The translations under genes and the position numbers were made by a program. Below, one piece after another: positions 24,390-35,455 of a stretch of 64,000 nucleotides of DNA. The DNA comes from Conus ventricosus (taxonomy: Eukaryota > Mollusca > Gastropoda > Neogastropoda > Conidae), in assembly GCA_018398815.1 (NCBI GenBank), contig CM031611.1, forward strand, positions 36,198,261-36,262,260, given 5' to 3'. Each line of letters opens with the position of its first letter. The stretch's first letter is position 1. Below the pieces are notes generated by a model. The model worked only from the letters and a program-made list of their open reading frames with translations, was not told the DNA's origin and did no database searches.

Positions 24390-24612
24390 ACAAACTAATA
24401 AATTCCAAGGATAAGTACCGAGCACCGTTCCAGCAACTTACAGAGCAGCTTGGTGTTGCAATGACTGCAAGATATATTGAATTATAAACAAAGCTTGCTC
24501 TTATGTCTTAGATTGAAGAAATAAGGGAGAGATAAGCATTCATATCTGCAGCGGTAGATGATTCTGCCTAACTAACAGTATGTGCTTGAGTGGGTGAATG
24601 GGGAAAAAAAAT
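24382..24612. other. Unassigned insert between TA tracts
   Basis: About 230 bp that do not match any array unit ('ataaattccaaggataagta' onward). It lies between the array TA tract and the Tc1 element. It may be a fragment of another insertion; no ends were recognised. Confidence 0.5.
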
Positions 24613-24949
24613 ATATATATATGTATAGCCTTTGTCAAAAGAAACGCGAAAAACAATCCTTTACTGTCGCTTCTGGAAACAGACTATAGTGTGGAGTCTG
24701 GGTCTGTGGGTCAGGCATGCTGAAGACTGGTTTCTTTATGTGCTTTCGTTTTCATCAGATTCGGCTGTGGTCAGTGTGGTTAGTGAGGCACGTGGGAACT
24801 GCTATTGCGGTTGTTCAAGCTTCTACACTGTAGCCAAGACAACCCGTGAAAAAGATGCTCCTGCTCAGAATACTGCTCACATCTCCAAACTGAAATGGGT
24901 TGAAAAACAGGAGCGCATCAAAGGTGCAACACACAGGTAAAAAAGCAAG

Positions 24950-25883
24950 ATGCCGCGTCTCACGAAAAATGACAGAACGGGCCATTGGTATGTTGTACGC
25001 AGGCTCGTCAGCCCAGGTGATCGCAGCCAGACTGAATGTCCACCACTCGACAATTTATCGACTGAGGAACCGCTATCTGGTGACTGGCTCCACAGCAGAC
25101 GCTCCACGAGCAGGCCGACCACAAGCGTTGACCGCACGGACACAGAGACAGGTGGTGCGCTCATTTAGGAATGACCCCTACCAAAGCGCTTCCACCACTG
25201 CCAGGCACAACACGTCGCCATCGACAATAATTCGTCTGCTGCGTCGAAACCACCTTTTTTGTCGCCGTCCATATCGGGGTTCGAGATTGACTGCACAACA
25301 CAGACTCCATCGGCAGAACTGGGCCAATCAACACGCGAACTGGGCAGCAGAATGGAATGAAGTGCTGTTCAGTGACGAATGCCGAGTCTGCGTTGACAAG
25401 GTTGATAATGATCGGGTCTGGAGACCACGGGGTCAGCGCTTTAATGCCCGTCACATCAAGGAACACAATTTTAGGGGTGGACCATCAGTCATGTTGTGGG
25501 GTGGCCTGTACGGTCAACAGCTTGTAGGCCCGGTTTTTTTTCAGCTGCAGCGAGGTCGGGGAGGAAACCAGGCTCACGAGTTTCAACATGACAATGCCCG
25601 GCCACATGCTGCACAAGCCACGCAACAATTTCTACGACGGAATCAAATTCCCACAATGGTTTTGCCAGCTTGCAGTCCAGACTTAAATCCCATGGAACAA
25701 GTCTGGGCATACTTGAAGCGCAGCATTAACAAACCCCGCCGACCAGGAAACGCCGTCGAACTCCAACAAGAAATTGTCCGACAGTGGAACAGAATTCCAC
25801 CAGCTTTCCTGCAGCGCTTAGTGGTCTCCATGCCGAACCGCTGCCGATTGGTCAACAACGCAGGGCGTCAAACCAGATATTGA
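24950..25883 (+). pseudogene. Tc1-family transposase (DD34E), inactivated
   Basis: The N-terminal helix-turn-helix is readable (ERAIGMLYAGSSAQVIAARL, then HHSTIYRLRNRY and a GRPQALT hook). The catalytic triad is present: Asp in LFSDEC, Asp in QHDNARPH, Glu in SPDLNPMEQVW, with 34 residues between the second Asp and the Glu. The best start is the ATG at 24950 (MPRLTK), but that frame leaves the family reading after six codons; a one-base indel at about 24965 shifts into the frame used to the stop at 25881-25883. The stretch between GPVFFQLQRGRGG and FQHDNARPH looks some 25 residues shorter than usual, so an internal deletion is likely. Two lesions make activity improbable, although the TIRs are intact. 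Confidence 0.9.
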
Positions 25884-25982
25884 CAGCATGCACTATCCCA
25901 TGTCCCGTTCTGCTGTTACCTCGGTCCTTTTCAGGACCAATTCGAAATCCAGAGTTGATTTCTGTCATGTCCCTTGTCTCTT

Positions 25983-26125
25983 CAGACCCTCTCTCTCTCT
26001 CCCCCTCTCTGTCTCTTCCCCCCCCCTCTCTCCCCCTCTCTGTCTCTTTCCCCCCTCTCTCTCTCCCCCTCTCTCTCCCCCTCTCTCTCCCTCTCACTTT
26101 GTGTCTCTTCGTCCCTCTTTCTGTC
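25983..26125. repeat. CT-rich microsatellite
   Basis: Interrupted (CT)n with C-runs inside the Tc1 element, downstream of the transposase stop. Confidence 0.9.
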
Positions 26126-26361
26126 ACTTTCTCTCTCCGGATACACTCATGCGTGGAGTGTTTTTATCGACTATACATGCTTTGCACGTAGGCAGACACC
26201 AAACACGGGAAATGTGACATTGAACTGTCTGCCGTCCAGGTCAGCTATGGTCCGTTTCAAACTAGCCTTTTGGGTCGCTTCGTTGGAGATCGTTTCGCGT
26301 TTCTTTTGACAAAGGCTGTATATACACATACATGCATATAGATTCTGAGTGGCTTTTTAAC

Positions 26362-26365
<4 letters not shown>

Positions 26366-26420
<55 letters not shown>
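26366..26420. repeat. TA microsatellite
   Basis: TA tract marking the return to the array after the Tc1 element; followed by 'ctgagagacgttaaaag'. Confidence 0.9.
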
Positions 26421-26421
<1 letters not shown>

Positions 26422-27896
26422 TGAGAGACGTTAAAAGTTTAAAGACTTTACATTTGCTTGGTCATTTTGATCAGACCAACCAACCTTTATGGGTCATATT
26501 AGAGCTGTAACAACATAAAACAAAATTCTATTTAAAAACAAATAAAAACATAATCCGCTGAAATGTCATCCGACATACAGGCGGCTTATACCAGAATTTG
26601 ACACGAACTCACTCCCCGACCCCGACCCCCCCCCCCCCCAACTTCCCCCCCCTCTCTCTCTCTCGCCAACACGCACGCACGCAATATACATACACACAGA
26701 TATTTCCAAACGACGCCTGTTTACACGCGTACACACACACAAAAGCTACCCACTGTCCATCCAACACAACCCACACACTTACTTACACAAGCAAGCTATG
26801 TATCTCCACTCCAAATTTGTGACCAAAACATTTGCAACAGCGTACCACTGTTAGCCGCTGCAAACATCTCGCGGCAACATGAAACGTTAACAGGAAAGTG
26901 GTGTAATCAATCACCTGGCATTAATAGCGGAATTATCGATACTCTAACTTATTCATCTGATAGCCAACAGTTCCAGAAGGAATAGGCAGCAACACAACCC
27001 ATTTATCGGGGAGAAATAGCTATATAAAATGCACACAAGAGACATACATTCCATCTACCTGTCTATGTGTGTAATTTTTATGTCTATTTTTCCTCCAATG
27101 AATGGGTTGTGTTCCTCCCTCTCTTCGGACATAAAATAATAAACTGACGTTAGAAGTGAAACGGTTAAACATTTTCTCGGTCATTTTGCTCACAGCCCAA
27201 CTAACGTTTGTATGTCATATCAGAGCTGTACAACGTGAAACAATTATATTGTTTGTAAAAAGACAAAAAATCAACATATAAAGACCCCTAAAATGTCATT
27301 CCACACGCAGGCGGCTTATACAAGAATTTGACAATGAACTCACTCTGCCCCCCCCCCCCCCCCCCCCCCATCCCCACACACCTTTTTCTCCTTTCTTCAC
27401 CTCACACACACTCGTTTCCAAACAACCAGTTGCATACACACACACGCTACCCACTGTCCAACAAGCCCACCCACTAACTTAGACAAGCACGCTATGTATA
27501 TCCATTCAGATTTGTGACAAACATTTGCAATGGCGTACCATTGATACATATCTCTCTGACCGTAAGAATCGCATATCAAAATCATATCCTTTAACATCAA
27601 ACAAATAATATAAAACAAAATAAGTCCCCCAAATCTCAGTCCATGCAAACTAAAACCGATGGTTTGGCAAGATCATTTCATTTCACATCACACACCCTAA
27701 TCACCGACACACTTAATCCCCTCACCACACACACACAAAGTCACCAAAACATACCCCTTCACATATACATACGAGCCACCCTATCATCTCCATTCTACAA
27801 TATTTCGTTACTGAAATGTTTGCACTGGCGTATCAAAGAGGCCCTTGCAAACATTTGGCAGCAATACAACCAATCTATCCATGTGTGTGTGTGTGC

Positions 27897-27971
<75 letters not shown>

Positions 27972-28026
27972 TGAGTGAGTGAGTGAGTGAGTGAGTGAGT
28001 GAGCGCGAGTGTGTGTGTGTGCGCGA

Positions 28027-28059
<33 letters not shown>

Positions 28060-28400
28060 CGTGTTGCGTGTGAGTGCGAGTGTGTGTGAGTGAGAGTGAG
28101 AGAGTGTGAGTGAATGTGCGCGCGAGTATGTGTGTGCGTGACGTGCATGTGTGCGACGTGCGTGTGTGCGACGTGCGTGTGTGCGACGTGCGTGCGTGCG
28201 CGCGTGTGTGTGTGTGTGTGTGTGGACTAGCGCTAACGGTTCATTTTCTCGTCCCTGTCATTTTGCCGACAGGCCAAAAGACCGCAAGGGTCGCATATGA
28301 AAATCATATACTTCAACATCAAACAATCTAAAACAAAATAAGTCCCCCGAAATCTCAATCCATGCAAACTAAAACCGATGGTTTGGCAAGATCTATTTAA
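26421..28400. repeat. Right edge of the hairpin-bearing array
   Basis: One well-preserved hairpin unit (anchor near 26866, palindrome 26992-27112), a shortened unit with a C-run at about 27349-27369, then increasingly diverged units. Two late units share 'caaataagtccccc'-type sequence, 'ccatgcaaactaaaaccgat' and 'ggtttggcaagatc' (27560-27690 and 28287-28420). At 27820-27870 the anchor GCAAACATTTGGCAGCAA is still readable. Edge divergence mirrors that at 4-5 kb. Confidence 0.82.
27882..28225. repeat. Long GT-rich composite microsatellite
   Basis: About 340 bp of (GT)n interrupted by (GAGT)n (27968-28002), GCGAGTGT motifs and a 13-bp 'gtgtgcgacgtgc' repeat (about 28140-28195). His/Thr-rich frames here are artefacts. 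Confidence 0.95.
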
Positions 28401-28820
28401 CATCACGCATCACACACACTGTGAGCGAGATACCTCTGTCCGATTCACTTGTGCTCCGTCTGTTGAACTTCGCTTGCTCTCCGCTCTCTTCTGGCACCAA
28501 ACAGGTCCTTACTATGCTCCTACAACGTCATCGGCCGTGCGTCTCCCTGTCAGCAACTCCGTGTTCCTCGGCACAGATCAGTTCCCCGGAACTTTAACTG
28601 CCCCGTTAGCTTTCTCATCTTTCCGAGGAAAAAAAATAGGCGAAGCAGTCATCTCTGTCTGCTGTCTTGGATCACAGAAAGATGGCTAGGTTTGTTCATT
28701 GTTCTCTGAATACAGGCCCCCTGTCTGCTCCGCCCTCTGCGGTTGCGTCCTGAAGTTCCTGCAGTCAGGTCGTACATGCAGCTTCCGCTTCTTAAATCCC
28801 CAGGAAAGGTATTCTCTGGA
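28401..28820. other. No recognised gene
   Basis: Unique-looking sequence. Frames are short and I recognise no domain. It leads into the first copy of the duplicated unit described next. Confidence 0.45.
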
Positions 28821-28924
28821 AGGCAGCACTCCCGCCAAGTTGAACTCGTTGACACGATAGATACAACACTGGGAGACGTACGTCCTTGTTGAGAATATTT
28901 GTTGTCCAGGACACCGTAACGCGG

Positions 28925-29306
28925 TGTTCCTCTGGTAGATTGGTAGTGATGGTACTCTGGAAGTGATGGTCCTCTGGTAGAAAGGTAGTGGTGGTCCTCT
29001 GGTAGAAAGGTAGTGATGGTCCTCTGGTAGAATGGTAGTGATGGTCCTCTGGTAGTGATGGTCCTCTGGTAGAATGGTAGTGATGGTCCTCTGGTAGAAT
29101 GGTAGTGATGGTCCTCTGGTAGAATGGTAGCGATGGTCTTCTGGTAGAATGGTAGCGGTCCTCTGGTAGAATGGTAGTGGTCCTCTGGTAGAATGGTAGC
29201 GATGGTCCTCTGGTAGAATGGTAGCGATGGTCCTCTGGTAGAATGGTAGCGACTGTCCTCTGGTAGAATGGTAGCGACTGTCCTGTGGTAGAATGGTAGT
29301 GATGTA
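28925..29306. repeat. 25-bp minisatellite inside duplicated unit
   Basis: About 15 units of 'ggtcctctggtagaatggta' plus 'gtgat' or 'gcgat', some shortened to 18-22 bp. On the minus strand this gives repeated YHSTRGP-type peptide in all frames; I do not regard it as coding. Confidence 0.93.
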
Positions 29307-29419
29307 TGGGGGGTGGTCAACCCTGTGACCTGCCAAACACAAAGCCTCGGATTCAATTCTGCCGAAGATGCCACTAAACCATGAGACAGAAGAAAAAAAA
29401 AACATGTTGAAAAAACACA

Positions 29420-29545
29420 AGCCTGAGAAAGAGGCTCACACACGCTCGCATGCACACTCACAGGCACGTTCACACACACACACGACGGCACGTTCACACA
29501 CACACACGACGGCACGCTCACACACACGCGCTCTCACAAGGCATG
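29420..29545. repeat. CA-rich minisatellite
   Basis: Units of about 23 bp with 'cgacggcacg' and 'ttcacacacacaca', repeated two to three times within a longer CA-rich stretch. Confidence 0.8.
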
Positions 29546-29774
29546 AAAATCTATGATGCAAGACACCAAACCTTGGGAAAAAGAAAAAATAAACGTTAAT
29601 GAAACCTAAGCACTAGAAATGACCACCGAACTCACGTTTTTTTTCGTTTTGAAAGGAAAAAAACAAAGAGTTTCCTCAAGCTTATGAGAAGTGGATATTG
29701 AATCCTGCGTGAGAAATGGAAAGAATGAAGAAAGTAAGGAAAATGAGTGACCGATATTGAACGATACTGACTGG

Positions 29775-29945
29775 ATGACACGGGAAACGACTGAATGAAG
29801 CGCCGGCTGGCAGCTCTTCAGTCGGCACTACCCTGGTAGGCAGCCCGTTGTGTAAACGAGTGTTGACTGTAAAGCGCTTAGAGCTTGGTCTCTAGCCGAG
29901 AATAGGCGCTATGTAAGTATTCATTATTATTATTATTATGATTAA
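29775..29945 (+). repeat. SINE-like 3' tail
   Basis: Ends with 'gtaaagcgcttagagc', 'ggtctctagccgagaatagg', 'cgctatgtaagtattcatta' and a (TTA)n tail. This 3' end with an ATT-repeat tail is common among invertebrate tRNA-derived SINEs. The 5' tRNA-like head is not evident, so this is a truncated copy. Confidence 0.65.
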
Positions 29946-30359
29946 TCCTATACAACAAGACATAAAAAGGCGACTGAATTTTATGAACGATAAAACCCCA
30001 AAGAGCCAACATGTCGACTCTGGTTACCATGTCAGGCTGTCTATGGATGAAAGGATGGATCAGGTGGTACCAGGTGCGTACTAGACAATATATCCTGGAA
30101 AGGTTTGAGGACTGCCTCAAAGGCTCTCAAGCACAGCCTTCAAGTGATCTGAAAACATGCGTCCATGTTCCAGACCCCTGGCTCGTGAGACCTGCTACGT
30201 AAGCTGGAATCCACCTTTCCGGAAAATATTCCCTCTGGTACCCCTTTTTGTACCCTTGTTCCACAGACCGCTGATCTAGGAAAACAGAGTAGCTAGTATG
30301 TTTATTGTATGAAAGACCGAAGTAAACGTTTGAAAAGTAAACGCAAAATCCTAAGAAAT

Positions 30360-31215
30360 GAGCCACACCAGCCCCGTGGCGAAGTGGTTAGCTTCGCGGA
30401 CTCCCGGCTTGGAGGTCGTGGGTTTGAATCCCATCAGTCATGTGGGCTTTTCTGCCCCGACCGGCTCCTACCCAGAGTTGAGTTTGCTGGGGCTCAGATG
30501 GGAAGACTGGGACCACACAGTCGAGTTTCATCCACTTAATGGATGTATTTCCGAGAGTGTTGCTCAAATTTCCTGACCAACACAGCAGCTGCCTGTATCT
30601 CTCGGGCCTGGCTGACGCCGGGACATATGAAAGGAAGCGTAGAGTTCAGCCCAGTCATGTAGTCTCAGACCGAAATGGAAATCCGTAGCATCATCTTAAT
30701 CATCCTCATACTCATCGATCAGCATAAAAAAGTGTCTCAAAATCTGTGGCCCTTCATGCCCTGCTCTCATGGGGACCTCAATTTCGATGTCCTCTCCACG
30801 TCTGTGGTCTTGGTTTGGTTCCGTCGGGGTCACCGGTATCGGCGAGTCCCTGGGGGCTGTCGTTGGACGGACGTGGTGGCGCTCTCCAGTGGGAGAGCTC
30901 ACTCACGCCGGCTCCGCGACTAAGCAATTATTGTCGTCAGTAGGGGGCTTAGTATGTGGTGTCCTGCTTATGTTAGATCAGAACAGGCGCCACTGAACAC
31001 CACCGAAGTCAATCGGCAGCAGCGCAGCGTCTCCTCCGGTGGGTTGCCTCTTGACTTGACATTGACTGCTCCCCGTGGATTGCCGGTGCCGGGGCTGCGC
31101 CGGGGCCGACCGGGCTATGGCTGTGGACGGGATGTGGGAGTAAGCGGCGTGGGTGCACTGCCTCTGAGGCGGCGCAGAGGTTGGGACAGCAAAAAAAAAA
31201 AAAAAAAAAAAAAAA
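30360..31215 (+). mobile_element. tRNA-derived SINE-like element with poly-A tail
   Basis: The head is tRNA-like: an A box in CGTGGCGAAGTGGTTAGC and a B box in GGGTTTGAATCCC, spaced as in a tRNA with a long variable arm. It is followed by a non-tRNA body beginning 'gtgggcttttctgccccg'. The body becomes GC-rich (30780-31190) and ends in an uninterrupted A-run (31191-31215). The length of about 850 bp is large for a SINE, so the distal GC-rich part may be a second element or a captured transcript that shares the tail. No convincing target duplication was found around it. Pol III transcription from the internal boxes is the expected mode for the family. Confidence 0.65.
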
Positions 31216-31887
31216 GAAGTCACATAAGCATGTGAATGAAAGAGGCACCAACTCGATGGAATCAACACACTAAAACCGTACCGTGTAAGAGACTAAACCT
31301 GGATAAAAACACAAAATTGTGAATAAAGACTTTGAATCCTTAACCATCTGAAAGTAAACGGGCAACTAAACCGACAGACACTAAGAAAGAAAGAATAGGA
31401 TTACTACACTAGAAGTGCAGACGAAGAAAAAGGGTGCGAAGAATGGAAAAAAAAAATTCCGAACTCTCCATCTTTCAGCTGCATTCTCCAAGTTCACTTG
31501 CGCTGGTCTCCGTTTTCCACGCCCGGTCATGTTGGAGTTCTTTGTTTCTGTTGATGAAAACATTGAACATATTTGAATTTTCTGTGTAAGTTCGGATCCA
31601 CTTCGCTTGGCAAAACTTTACAAGTTTCTTCTTTGTGCTCTGACAACCCATTTGACACAATGGATAGTGAGAACATCATAAACACTGTACTATCTTCCAA
31701 TGCCAAAACAGTCCACTATTCTTTCAGCACTCATTTCATGTAGCTAAAAGGTACTGCTATAAACGAATTGATCGCTTGCCTTCGCAGCTATTTTTTTGTC
31801 CGCTCAGTTATTTAACAATTAAAGCTAACTCTTCTCAAAAGAGTGTGTGTGTGTGCGTGTTTGCGTGTGCGTGTGCGGGCGTGAGAA

Positions 31888-31945
<58 letters not shown>

Positions 31946-33035
31946 AGACAGACAGACCATTTGTTGAATGATCATCATTTTTCCTATTATTGTTATTGTG
32001 TTATATTATTATTACAAGTACTACTACTACCACTATTACTGTTAAAATTATTATTACTAAGAATATTCATACATCATTTCACGTAAATGACTTTAACGTT
32101 TATATGACTACACGCGCTAAGCTCCAAAACAAATACGCAAGAACTGCCAAAAACAAATGCACAATACAATCAAATGCTCCTACTGCATCCAACCATACCT
32201 CCACTCTTCCCGCGCATCCCACTCCCCAGCACCACCACCCATCTAACTCACAAAAACAATCGCCAATAACAAGCGTAGGCAAACGCCCGAGATGTTTTAA
32301 ACAACGCAGTAGGTTATCTGTCGATTTGAAGGAAAAAGAAAGGTTTCCCTGGTTGATCGATTTAAAAGATGACAGCAAAGTTGAGTACAGTCAGTGAGAA
32401 GAACGAACGGTGGAGAAATGGACAAAGAAAACGGTTCACGTAATGGGTGCGCCGGTGCCATACCTCAGCAAAATACCGAGTCAAGGCCTCGATGGATTTG
32501 AAGCAGAGAGCTGCACTTTTACATTCACAAAGATTAGTTGATGAAAACGGAGCCAGTTGACAGAACGTAAATTGGAGACATATCAGATATAGAAGAGCGA
32601 CAAATCAGGGTGGTAGTATGGTTTTAAACTCTCCCAAATGTATTCAAGCAGGTTCGGAGCTAGATCGTTACAGTAATCAAGACGAGAACGTATACATGCC
32701 CCGACAAAAAAAAAACTGGCTTATCCATTTTCATGCAAAAGTAACAAATTGATTTCTGCATTAAATTTTCCGCGCGTGGTTTATCTTTTTTTTTCCCCTC
32801 TTCGTTTTTGTTTTTTAACCGACGCAATTTCAACGTCGCAAACTACCCCGCTTCGCTTAATTTGACCCCACTAAAGAATGCGATTGTTCCAGAATAAACC
32901 ATTTCTATTTCAGGTATGAAATGGTGCTGTACCTAGTCTGTTCTAATCTGTTGCCCTGGACGATTCTTCCTCTTTCGCCATCACACTGGTAGTCCTGTCT
33001 CCATCTTTCTCAGGTTTCCTCTGCATCCACTGCCA
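31216..33035. other. Unassigned region with one microsatellite
   Basis: Holds a composite GT then GA microsatellite (about 31842-31944) and an ATT-rich tract (about 31975-32060). No gene is recognised. A plus-strand frame at 31990-32397 is Thr/Asn/Pro-rich with no domain. Confidence 0.5.
32580..32720 (-). pseudogene. Possible non-LTR retrotransposon scrap
   Basis: The minus strand reads RSRLDYCNDLAPNLL. This resembles the SRLDYCNSLL segment near the C-terminal end of CR1/L2-like reverse transcriptases. Only about 15 residues support it, so coincidence is possible. Confidence 0.3.
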
Positions 33036-34924
33036 ATGGTCGTCCGAAAGGTTGCAGTAGCCCCGAGTTGAGCTCGTCAAAACATCTTAGGATATTCTGT
33101 CCCTGGAGTTAGGTCCTTGGTGAGAAGACCGGTTGTCCAGAACAGAGCAACGCAGTGGTCTCCAGTCAGACTGGTGGAGATCTCCGGTGAGCGGCCAGCC
33201 CTGTGATCTGCCAAACACAGACTTGGATTAGATTCTGGCGAACAAAAAGTCGCCGAAAATTAAAGTCAGGAAATCGTGTAAAGCAGACACAAAAGTCTTT
33301 AAGGTAGATCTAGCGGCAAAGTGAGACGACTGCAAGCGGAAATCTAAACAAATCTTAAATAAATGAGCGGTTCGCCAACATTTATCTATTTAAGATTTGC
33401 CTTTAAGGTAGTTCCAACACACACGGCGCGCACGACGGTCTCTTCATACAAAGCACGACACTGTTATAAACCATGTGACCGAATCAAATTGATCACATGA
33501 ACAGAACATTTTGAAAGAAAATTCTGCCAGTTGATACAAGAGGTGGCCACTAATCCCTGTAAGATGAGAAATTTTATGACGGAAAACGACTGTAAACCCT
33601 ATGGAAGAAAAATGTCAAAACCTATGTGCAAGTCACATCCGATGAACCTTGCTACTCTCACACACACACGCACCCATGGCACTCATCACGGCTCTTGATA
33701 AAAGTCATTAGGCCATAGGAAAAGAGATTGTTATAAACCATGTGAGTGCAGCCTTAGCTCTAGAAAAGACATTAATCACAGAGGACTAATATTTTCAAAG
33801 CAAACTGTCACTTTACACAAGCGGGGGTCACTAATCCCTGTAAGATTGGAGAAGAACAAATCTTATGACAGGAAACGACAGTAAACCCTCTGGAAGAAAA
33901 ATGCTAAAAGCTATGTACAAGTGACAGTAAACCACGCTATAGGGGCCATAAACGTCTTGTAAAAGGAGACTATACCATACTTAAACGACGATCATAATCC
34001 TGATGAAAGTAAGGGACTCCTGTGAAGAAAGACTCGAGCGATACTAAAGATGACTACACCCTGTGAAAACAAGGCACTATACCATACAAAAAGATGACAA
34101 TGGCCAGAAAAGAGGACAGTTGTTACTATGAAAGAACGAAACAAGGAGAGAGGACAGTGAAGCTTGTGAAAAAAGGAAACCTCAGGAAGGATGGCACAAG
34201 CTACTTAAAATGACGCTCAACTCTATGAAAGAACACTACATGAGGATGCTAATCCCTATGACAGCGTACACCAATTGACAGATGAAACTAGATTCTATGA
34301 ACAAGGATCAATACAATCTATGACAGGATCTACATTTTGACTGTAATTACCATACCATGTGTTCTGCTGATCAAAGGACACTCGGAATCAGGAGGTACCA
34401 GGTGATCACTAGGGAATATTTCAGGAAGAGGTTTAAAGACTTCCTCTAGACCTTTGCAGCTCAGCCCCAAAAGATCTGAAAACATGCGTCCATGTTCCAG
34501 ATCCGACTTATGAGACCTGCTACAAAGCTGGAGTCAGTCTTTCATACCTTTCCCAGAGTATTCCCTCTGGCACCCCCTGTTCTTGTATCCTTCTTCCACA
34601 GCACACTGACGTAGGAAACTACAACAGCTAGTGAAAGAATGTTGTGAAAAGACTGCCTTGCAATTAGAGAAATTAACTCTGTGAAAAAACGGTGGACATG
34701 AAGGTATAAAATGAAGACCGTACTCCTTTCGAACAATGGCGACAGAAAACCCATGAAAGGGTAGAATTTAGGCTCTATGTAACGAAGACTAGTGACAATA
34801 GCGGAGGACAGTGATCACTTAGATGATTAAGGCACTAAATCCTTGGAGAAAAGAGGTCACTACATTTGTAGAGGGAAATACACAATGCCTACCTTACCCT
34901 AAAGTGGATGATGAAGATAATTGC

Positions 34925-35045
34925 TAGTTCATTTTTGTTGTCCCGAGCGTTTTGCATTTTGCCTGAAGACCTACGAGGTCGAAACTCGTCGTGCTTCGTC
35001 TTGAGATTGTCTACGGTTTCTTTGTCCCGGCGGTGTGCTATCACA
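34925..35045 (+). other. Penelope-type hairpin motif (hammerhead-like)
   Basis: Contains CCTGAAGACCTACGAGGTCG followed by AAACTCGTCG: a GACC/GGTC stem between CTGAAGA and GAAAC. This TGAAGA-stem-GAAAC pattern recurs in Penelope-like terminal repeats. No RT is seen nearby, so at most a terminal-repeat fragment remains. Confidence 0.4.
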
Positions 35046-35308
35046 AAGATTTAAAATCTATAAAAGCACATAAATCCCAGTGGAAAAAACAGGATATGAA
35101 GGAAGATACAAAATAAATTATTATACACAGCGAAGGCACTGAATCCAGTGAAAGGACACCGAATCCTATTTAGAAAGAAGACATTAAACCCTATGAAAGG
35201 ACCATAATGCAAGGAGACAATATCCTTCGAAAGTACTGTACGGTGAACTCTCTGGAAAGAGGACAGTAAACCTTATGAAAGCAAGCAAACCATTGAAAGG
35301 AGAACACT

Positions 35309-35311
<3 letters not shown>

Positions 35312-35353
<42 letters not shown>

Positions 35354-35356
35354 TAT

Positions 35357-35393
<37 letters not shown>

Positions 35394-35455
35394 AAATGTA
35401 TTTATATAAATATATATATATGTATATATATTTATATAAATATATATATGACAAA
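35312..35455. repeat. TA microsatellite with 'tatttatata' variants
   Basis: A CA start, two long TA tracts and several 'atatttatataaatata' units inside copy 1 of the duplicated unit. It is absent from copies 2 and 3. Confidence 0.9.

Larger units (their letters stand above)
24626..26318 (+). mobile_element. Tc1-type DNA transposon, full length
   Basis: Ends are inverted over about 28 bp: left TAGCCTTTGTCAAAAGAAAC, right GTTTCTTTTGACAAAGGCTG, differing at the second base. They are flanked by TA on both sides (24624-24625 and 26319-26320), the TA target duplication of Tc1/mariner elements. Length is 1,693 bp, a normal size for a Tc1 element. A CT microsatellite of about 130 bp has grown between the transposase and the right TIR. 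Confidence 0.93.
28820..30310. repeat. Low-copy duplicated unit, copy 0 (with minisatellite expansion)
   Basis: Diverged relative of the units at 33.0, 38.5 and 42.2 kb. Shared landmarks: 'gttgtccagga' near 28900, 'accctgtgacctgccaaaca' near 29320, then 'ctgaaaacatgcgtccatgt' near 30148, 'gagacctgctac', 'attccctctggtaccc' and 'ttgttccacag'. In this copy a minisatellite occupies the place of a short single motif found in the other copies. Confidence 0.72.

Noticed and set aside
27795..28148. His/Thr-rich protein frames in CA/GT tracts (also at 36317-36661, 44503-45040, 63125-63544)
   Set aside because: Direct translations of dinucleotide repeats in whichever frame is stop-free.
28649..29527. 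A 292-codon minus-strand frame with YHSTRGP-type repeats
   Set aside because: Reads through the 25-bp minisatellite and CA-rich flanks. The overlapping second frame encodes the same repeat shifted, so neither is a convincing protein.
30370..30440. Functional tRNA gene
   Set aside because: A and B boxes are present, but acceptor-stem pairing is not evident and the sequence continues into a SINE body with a poly-A tail.
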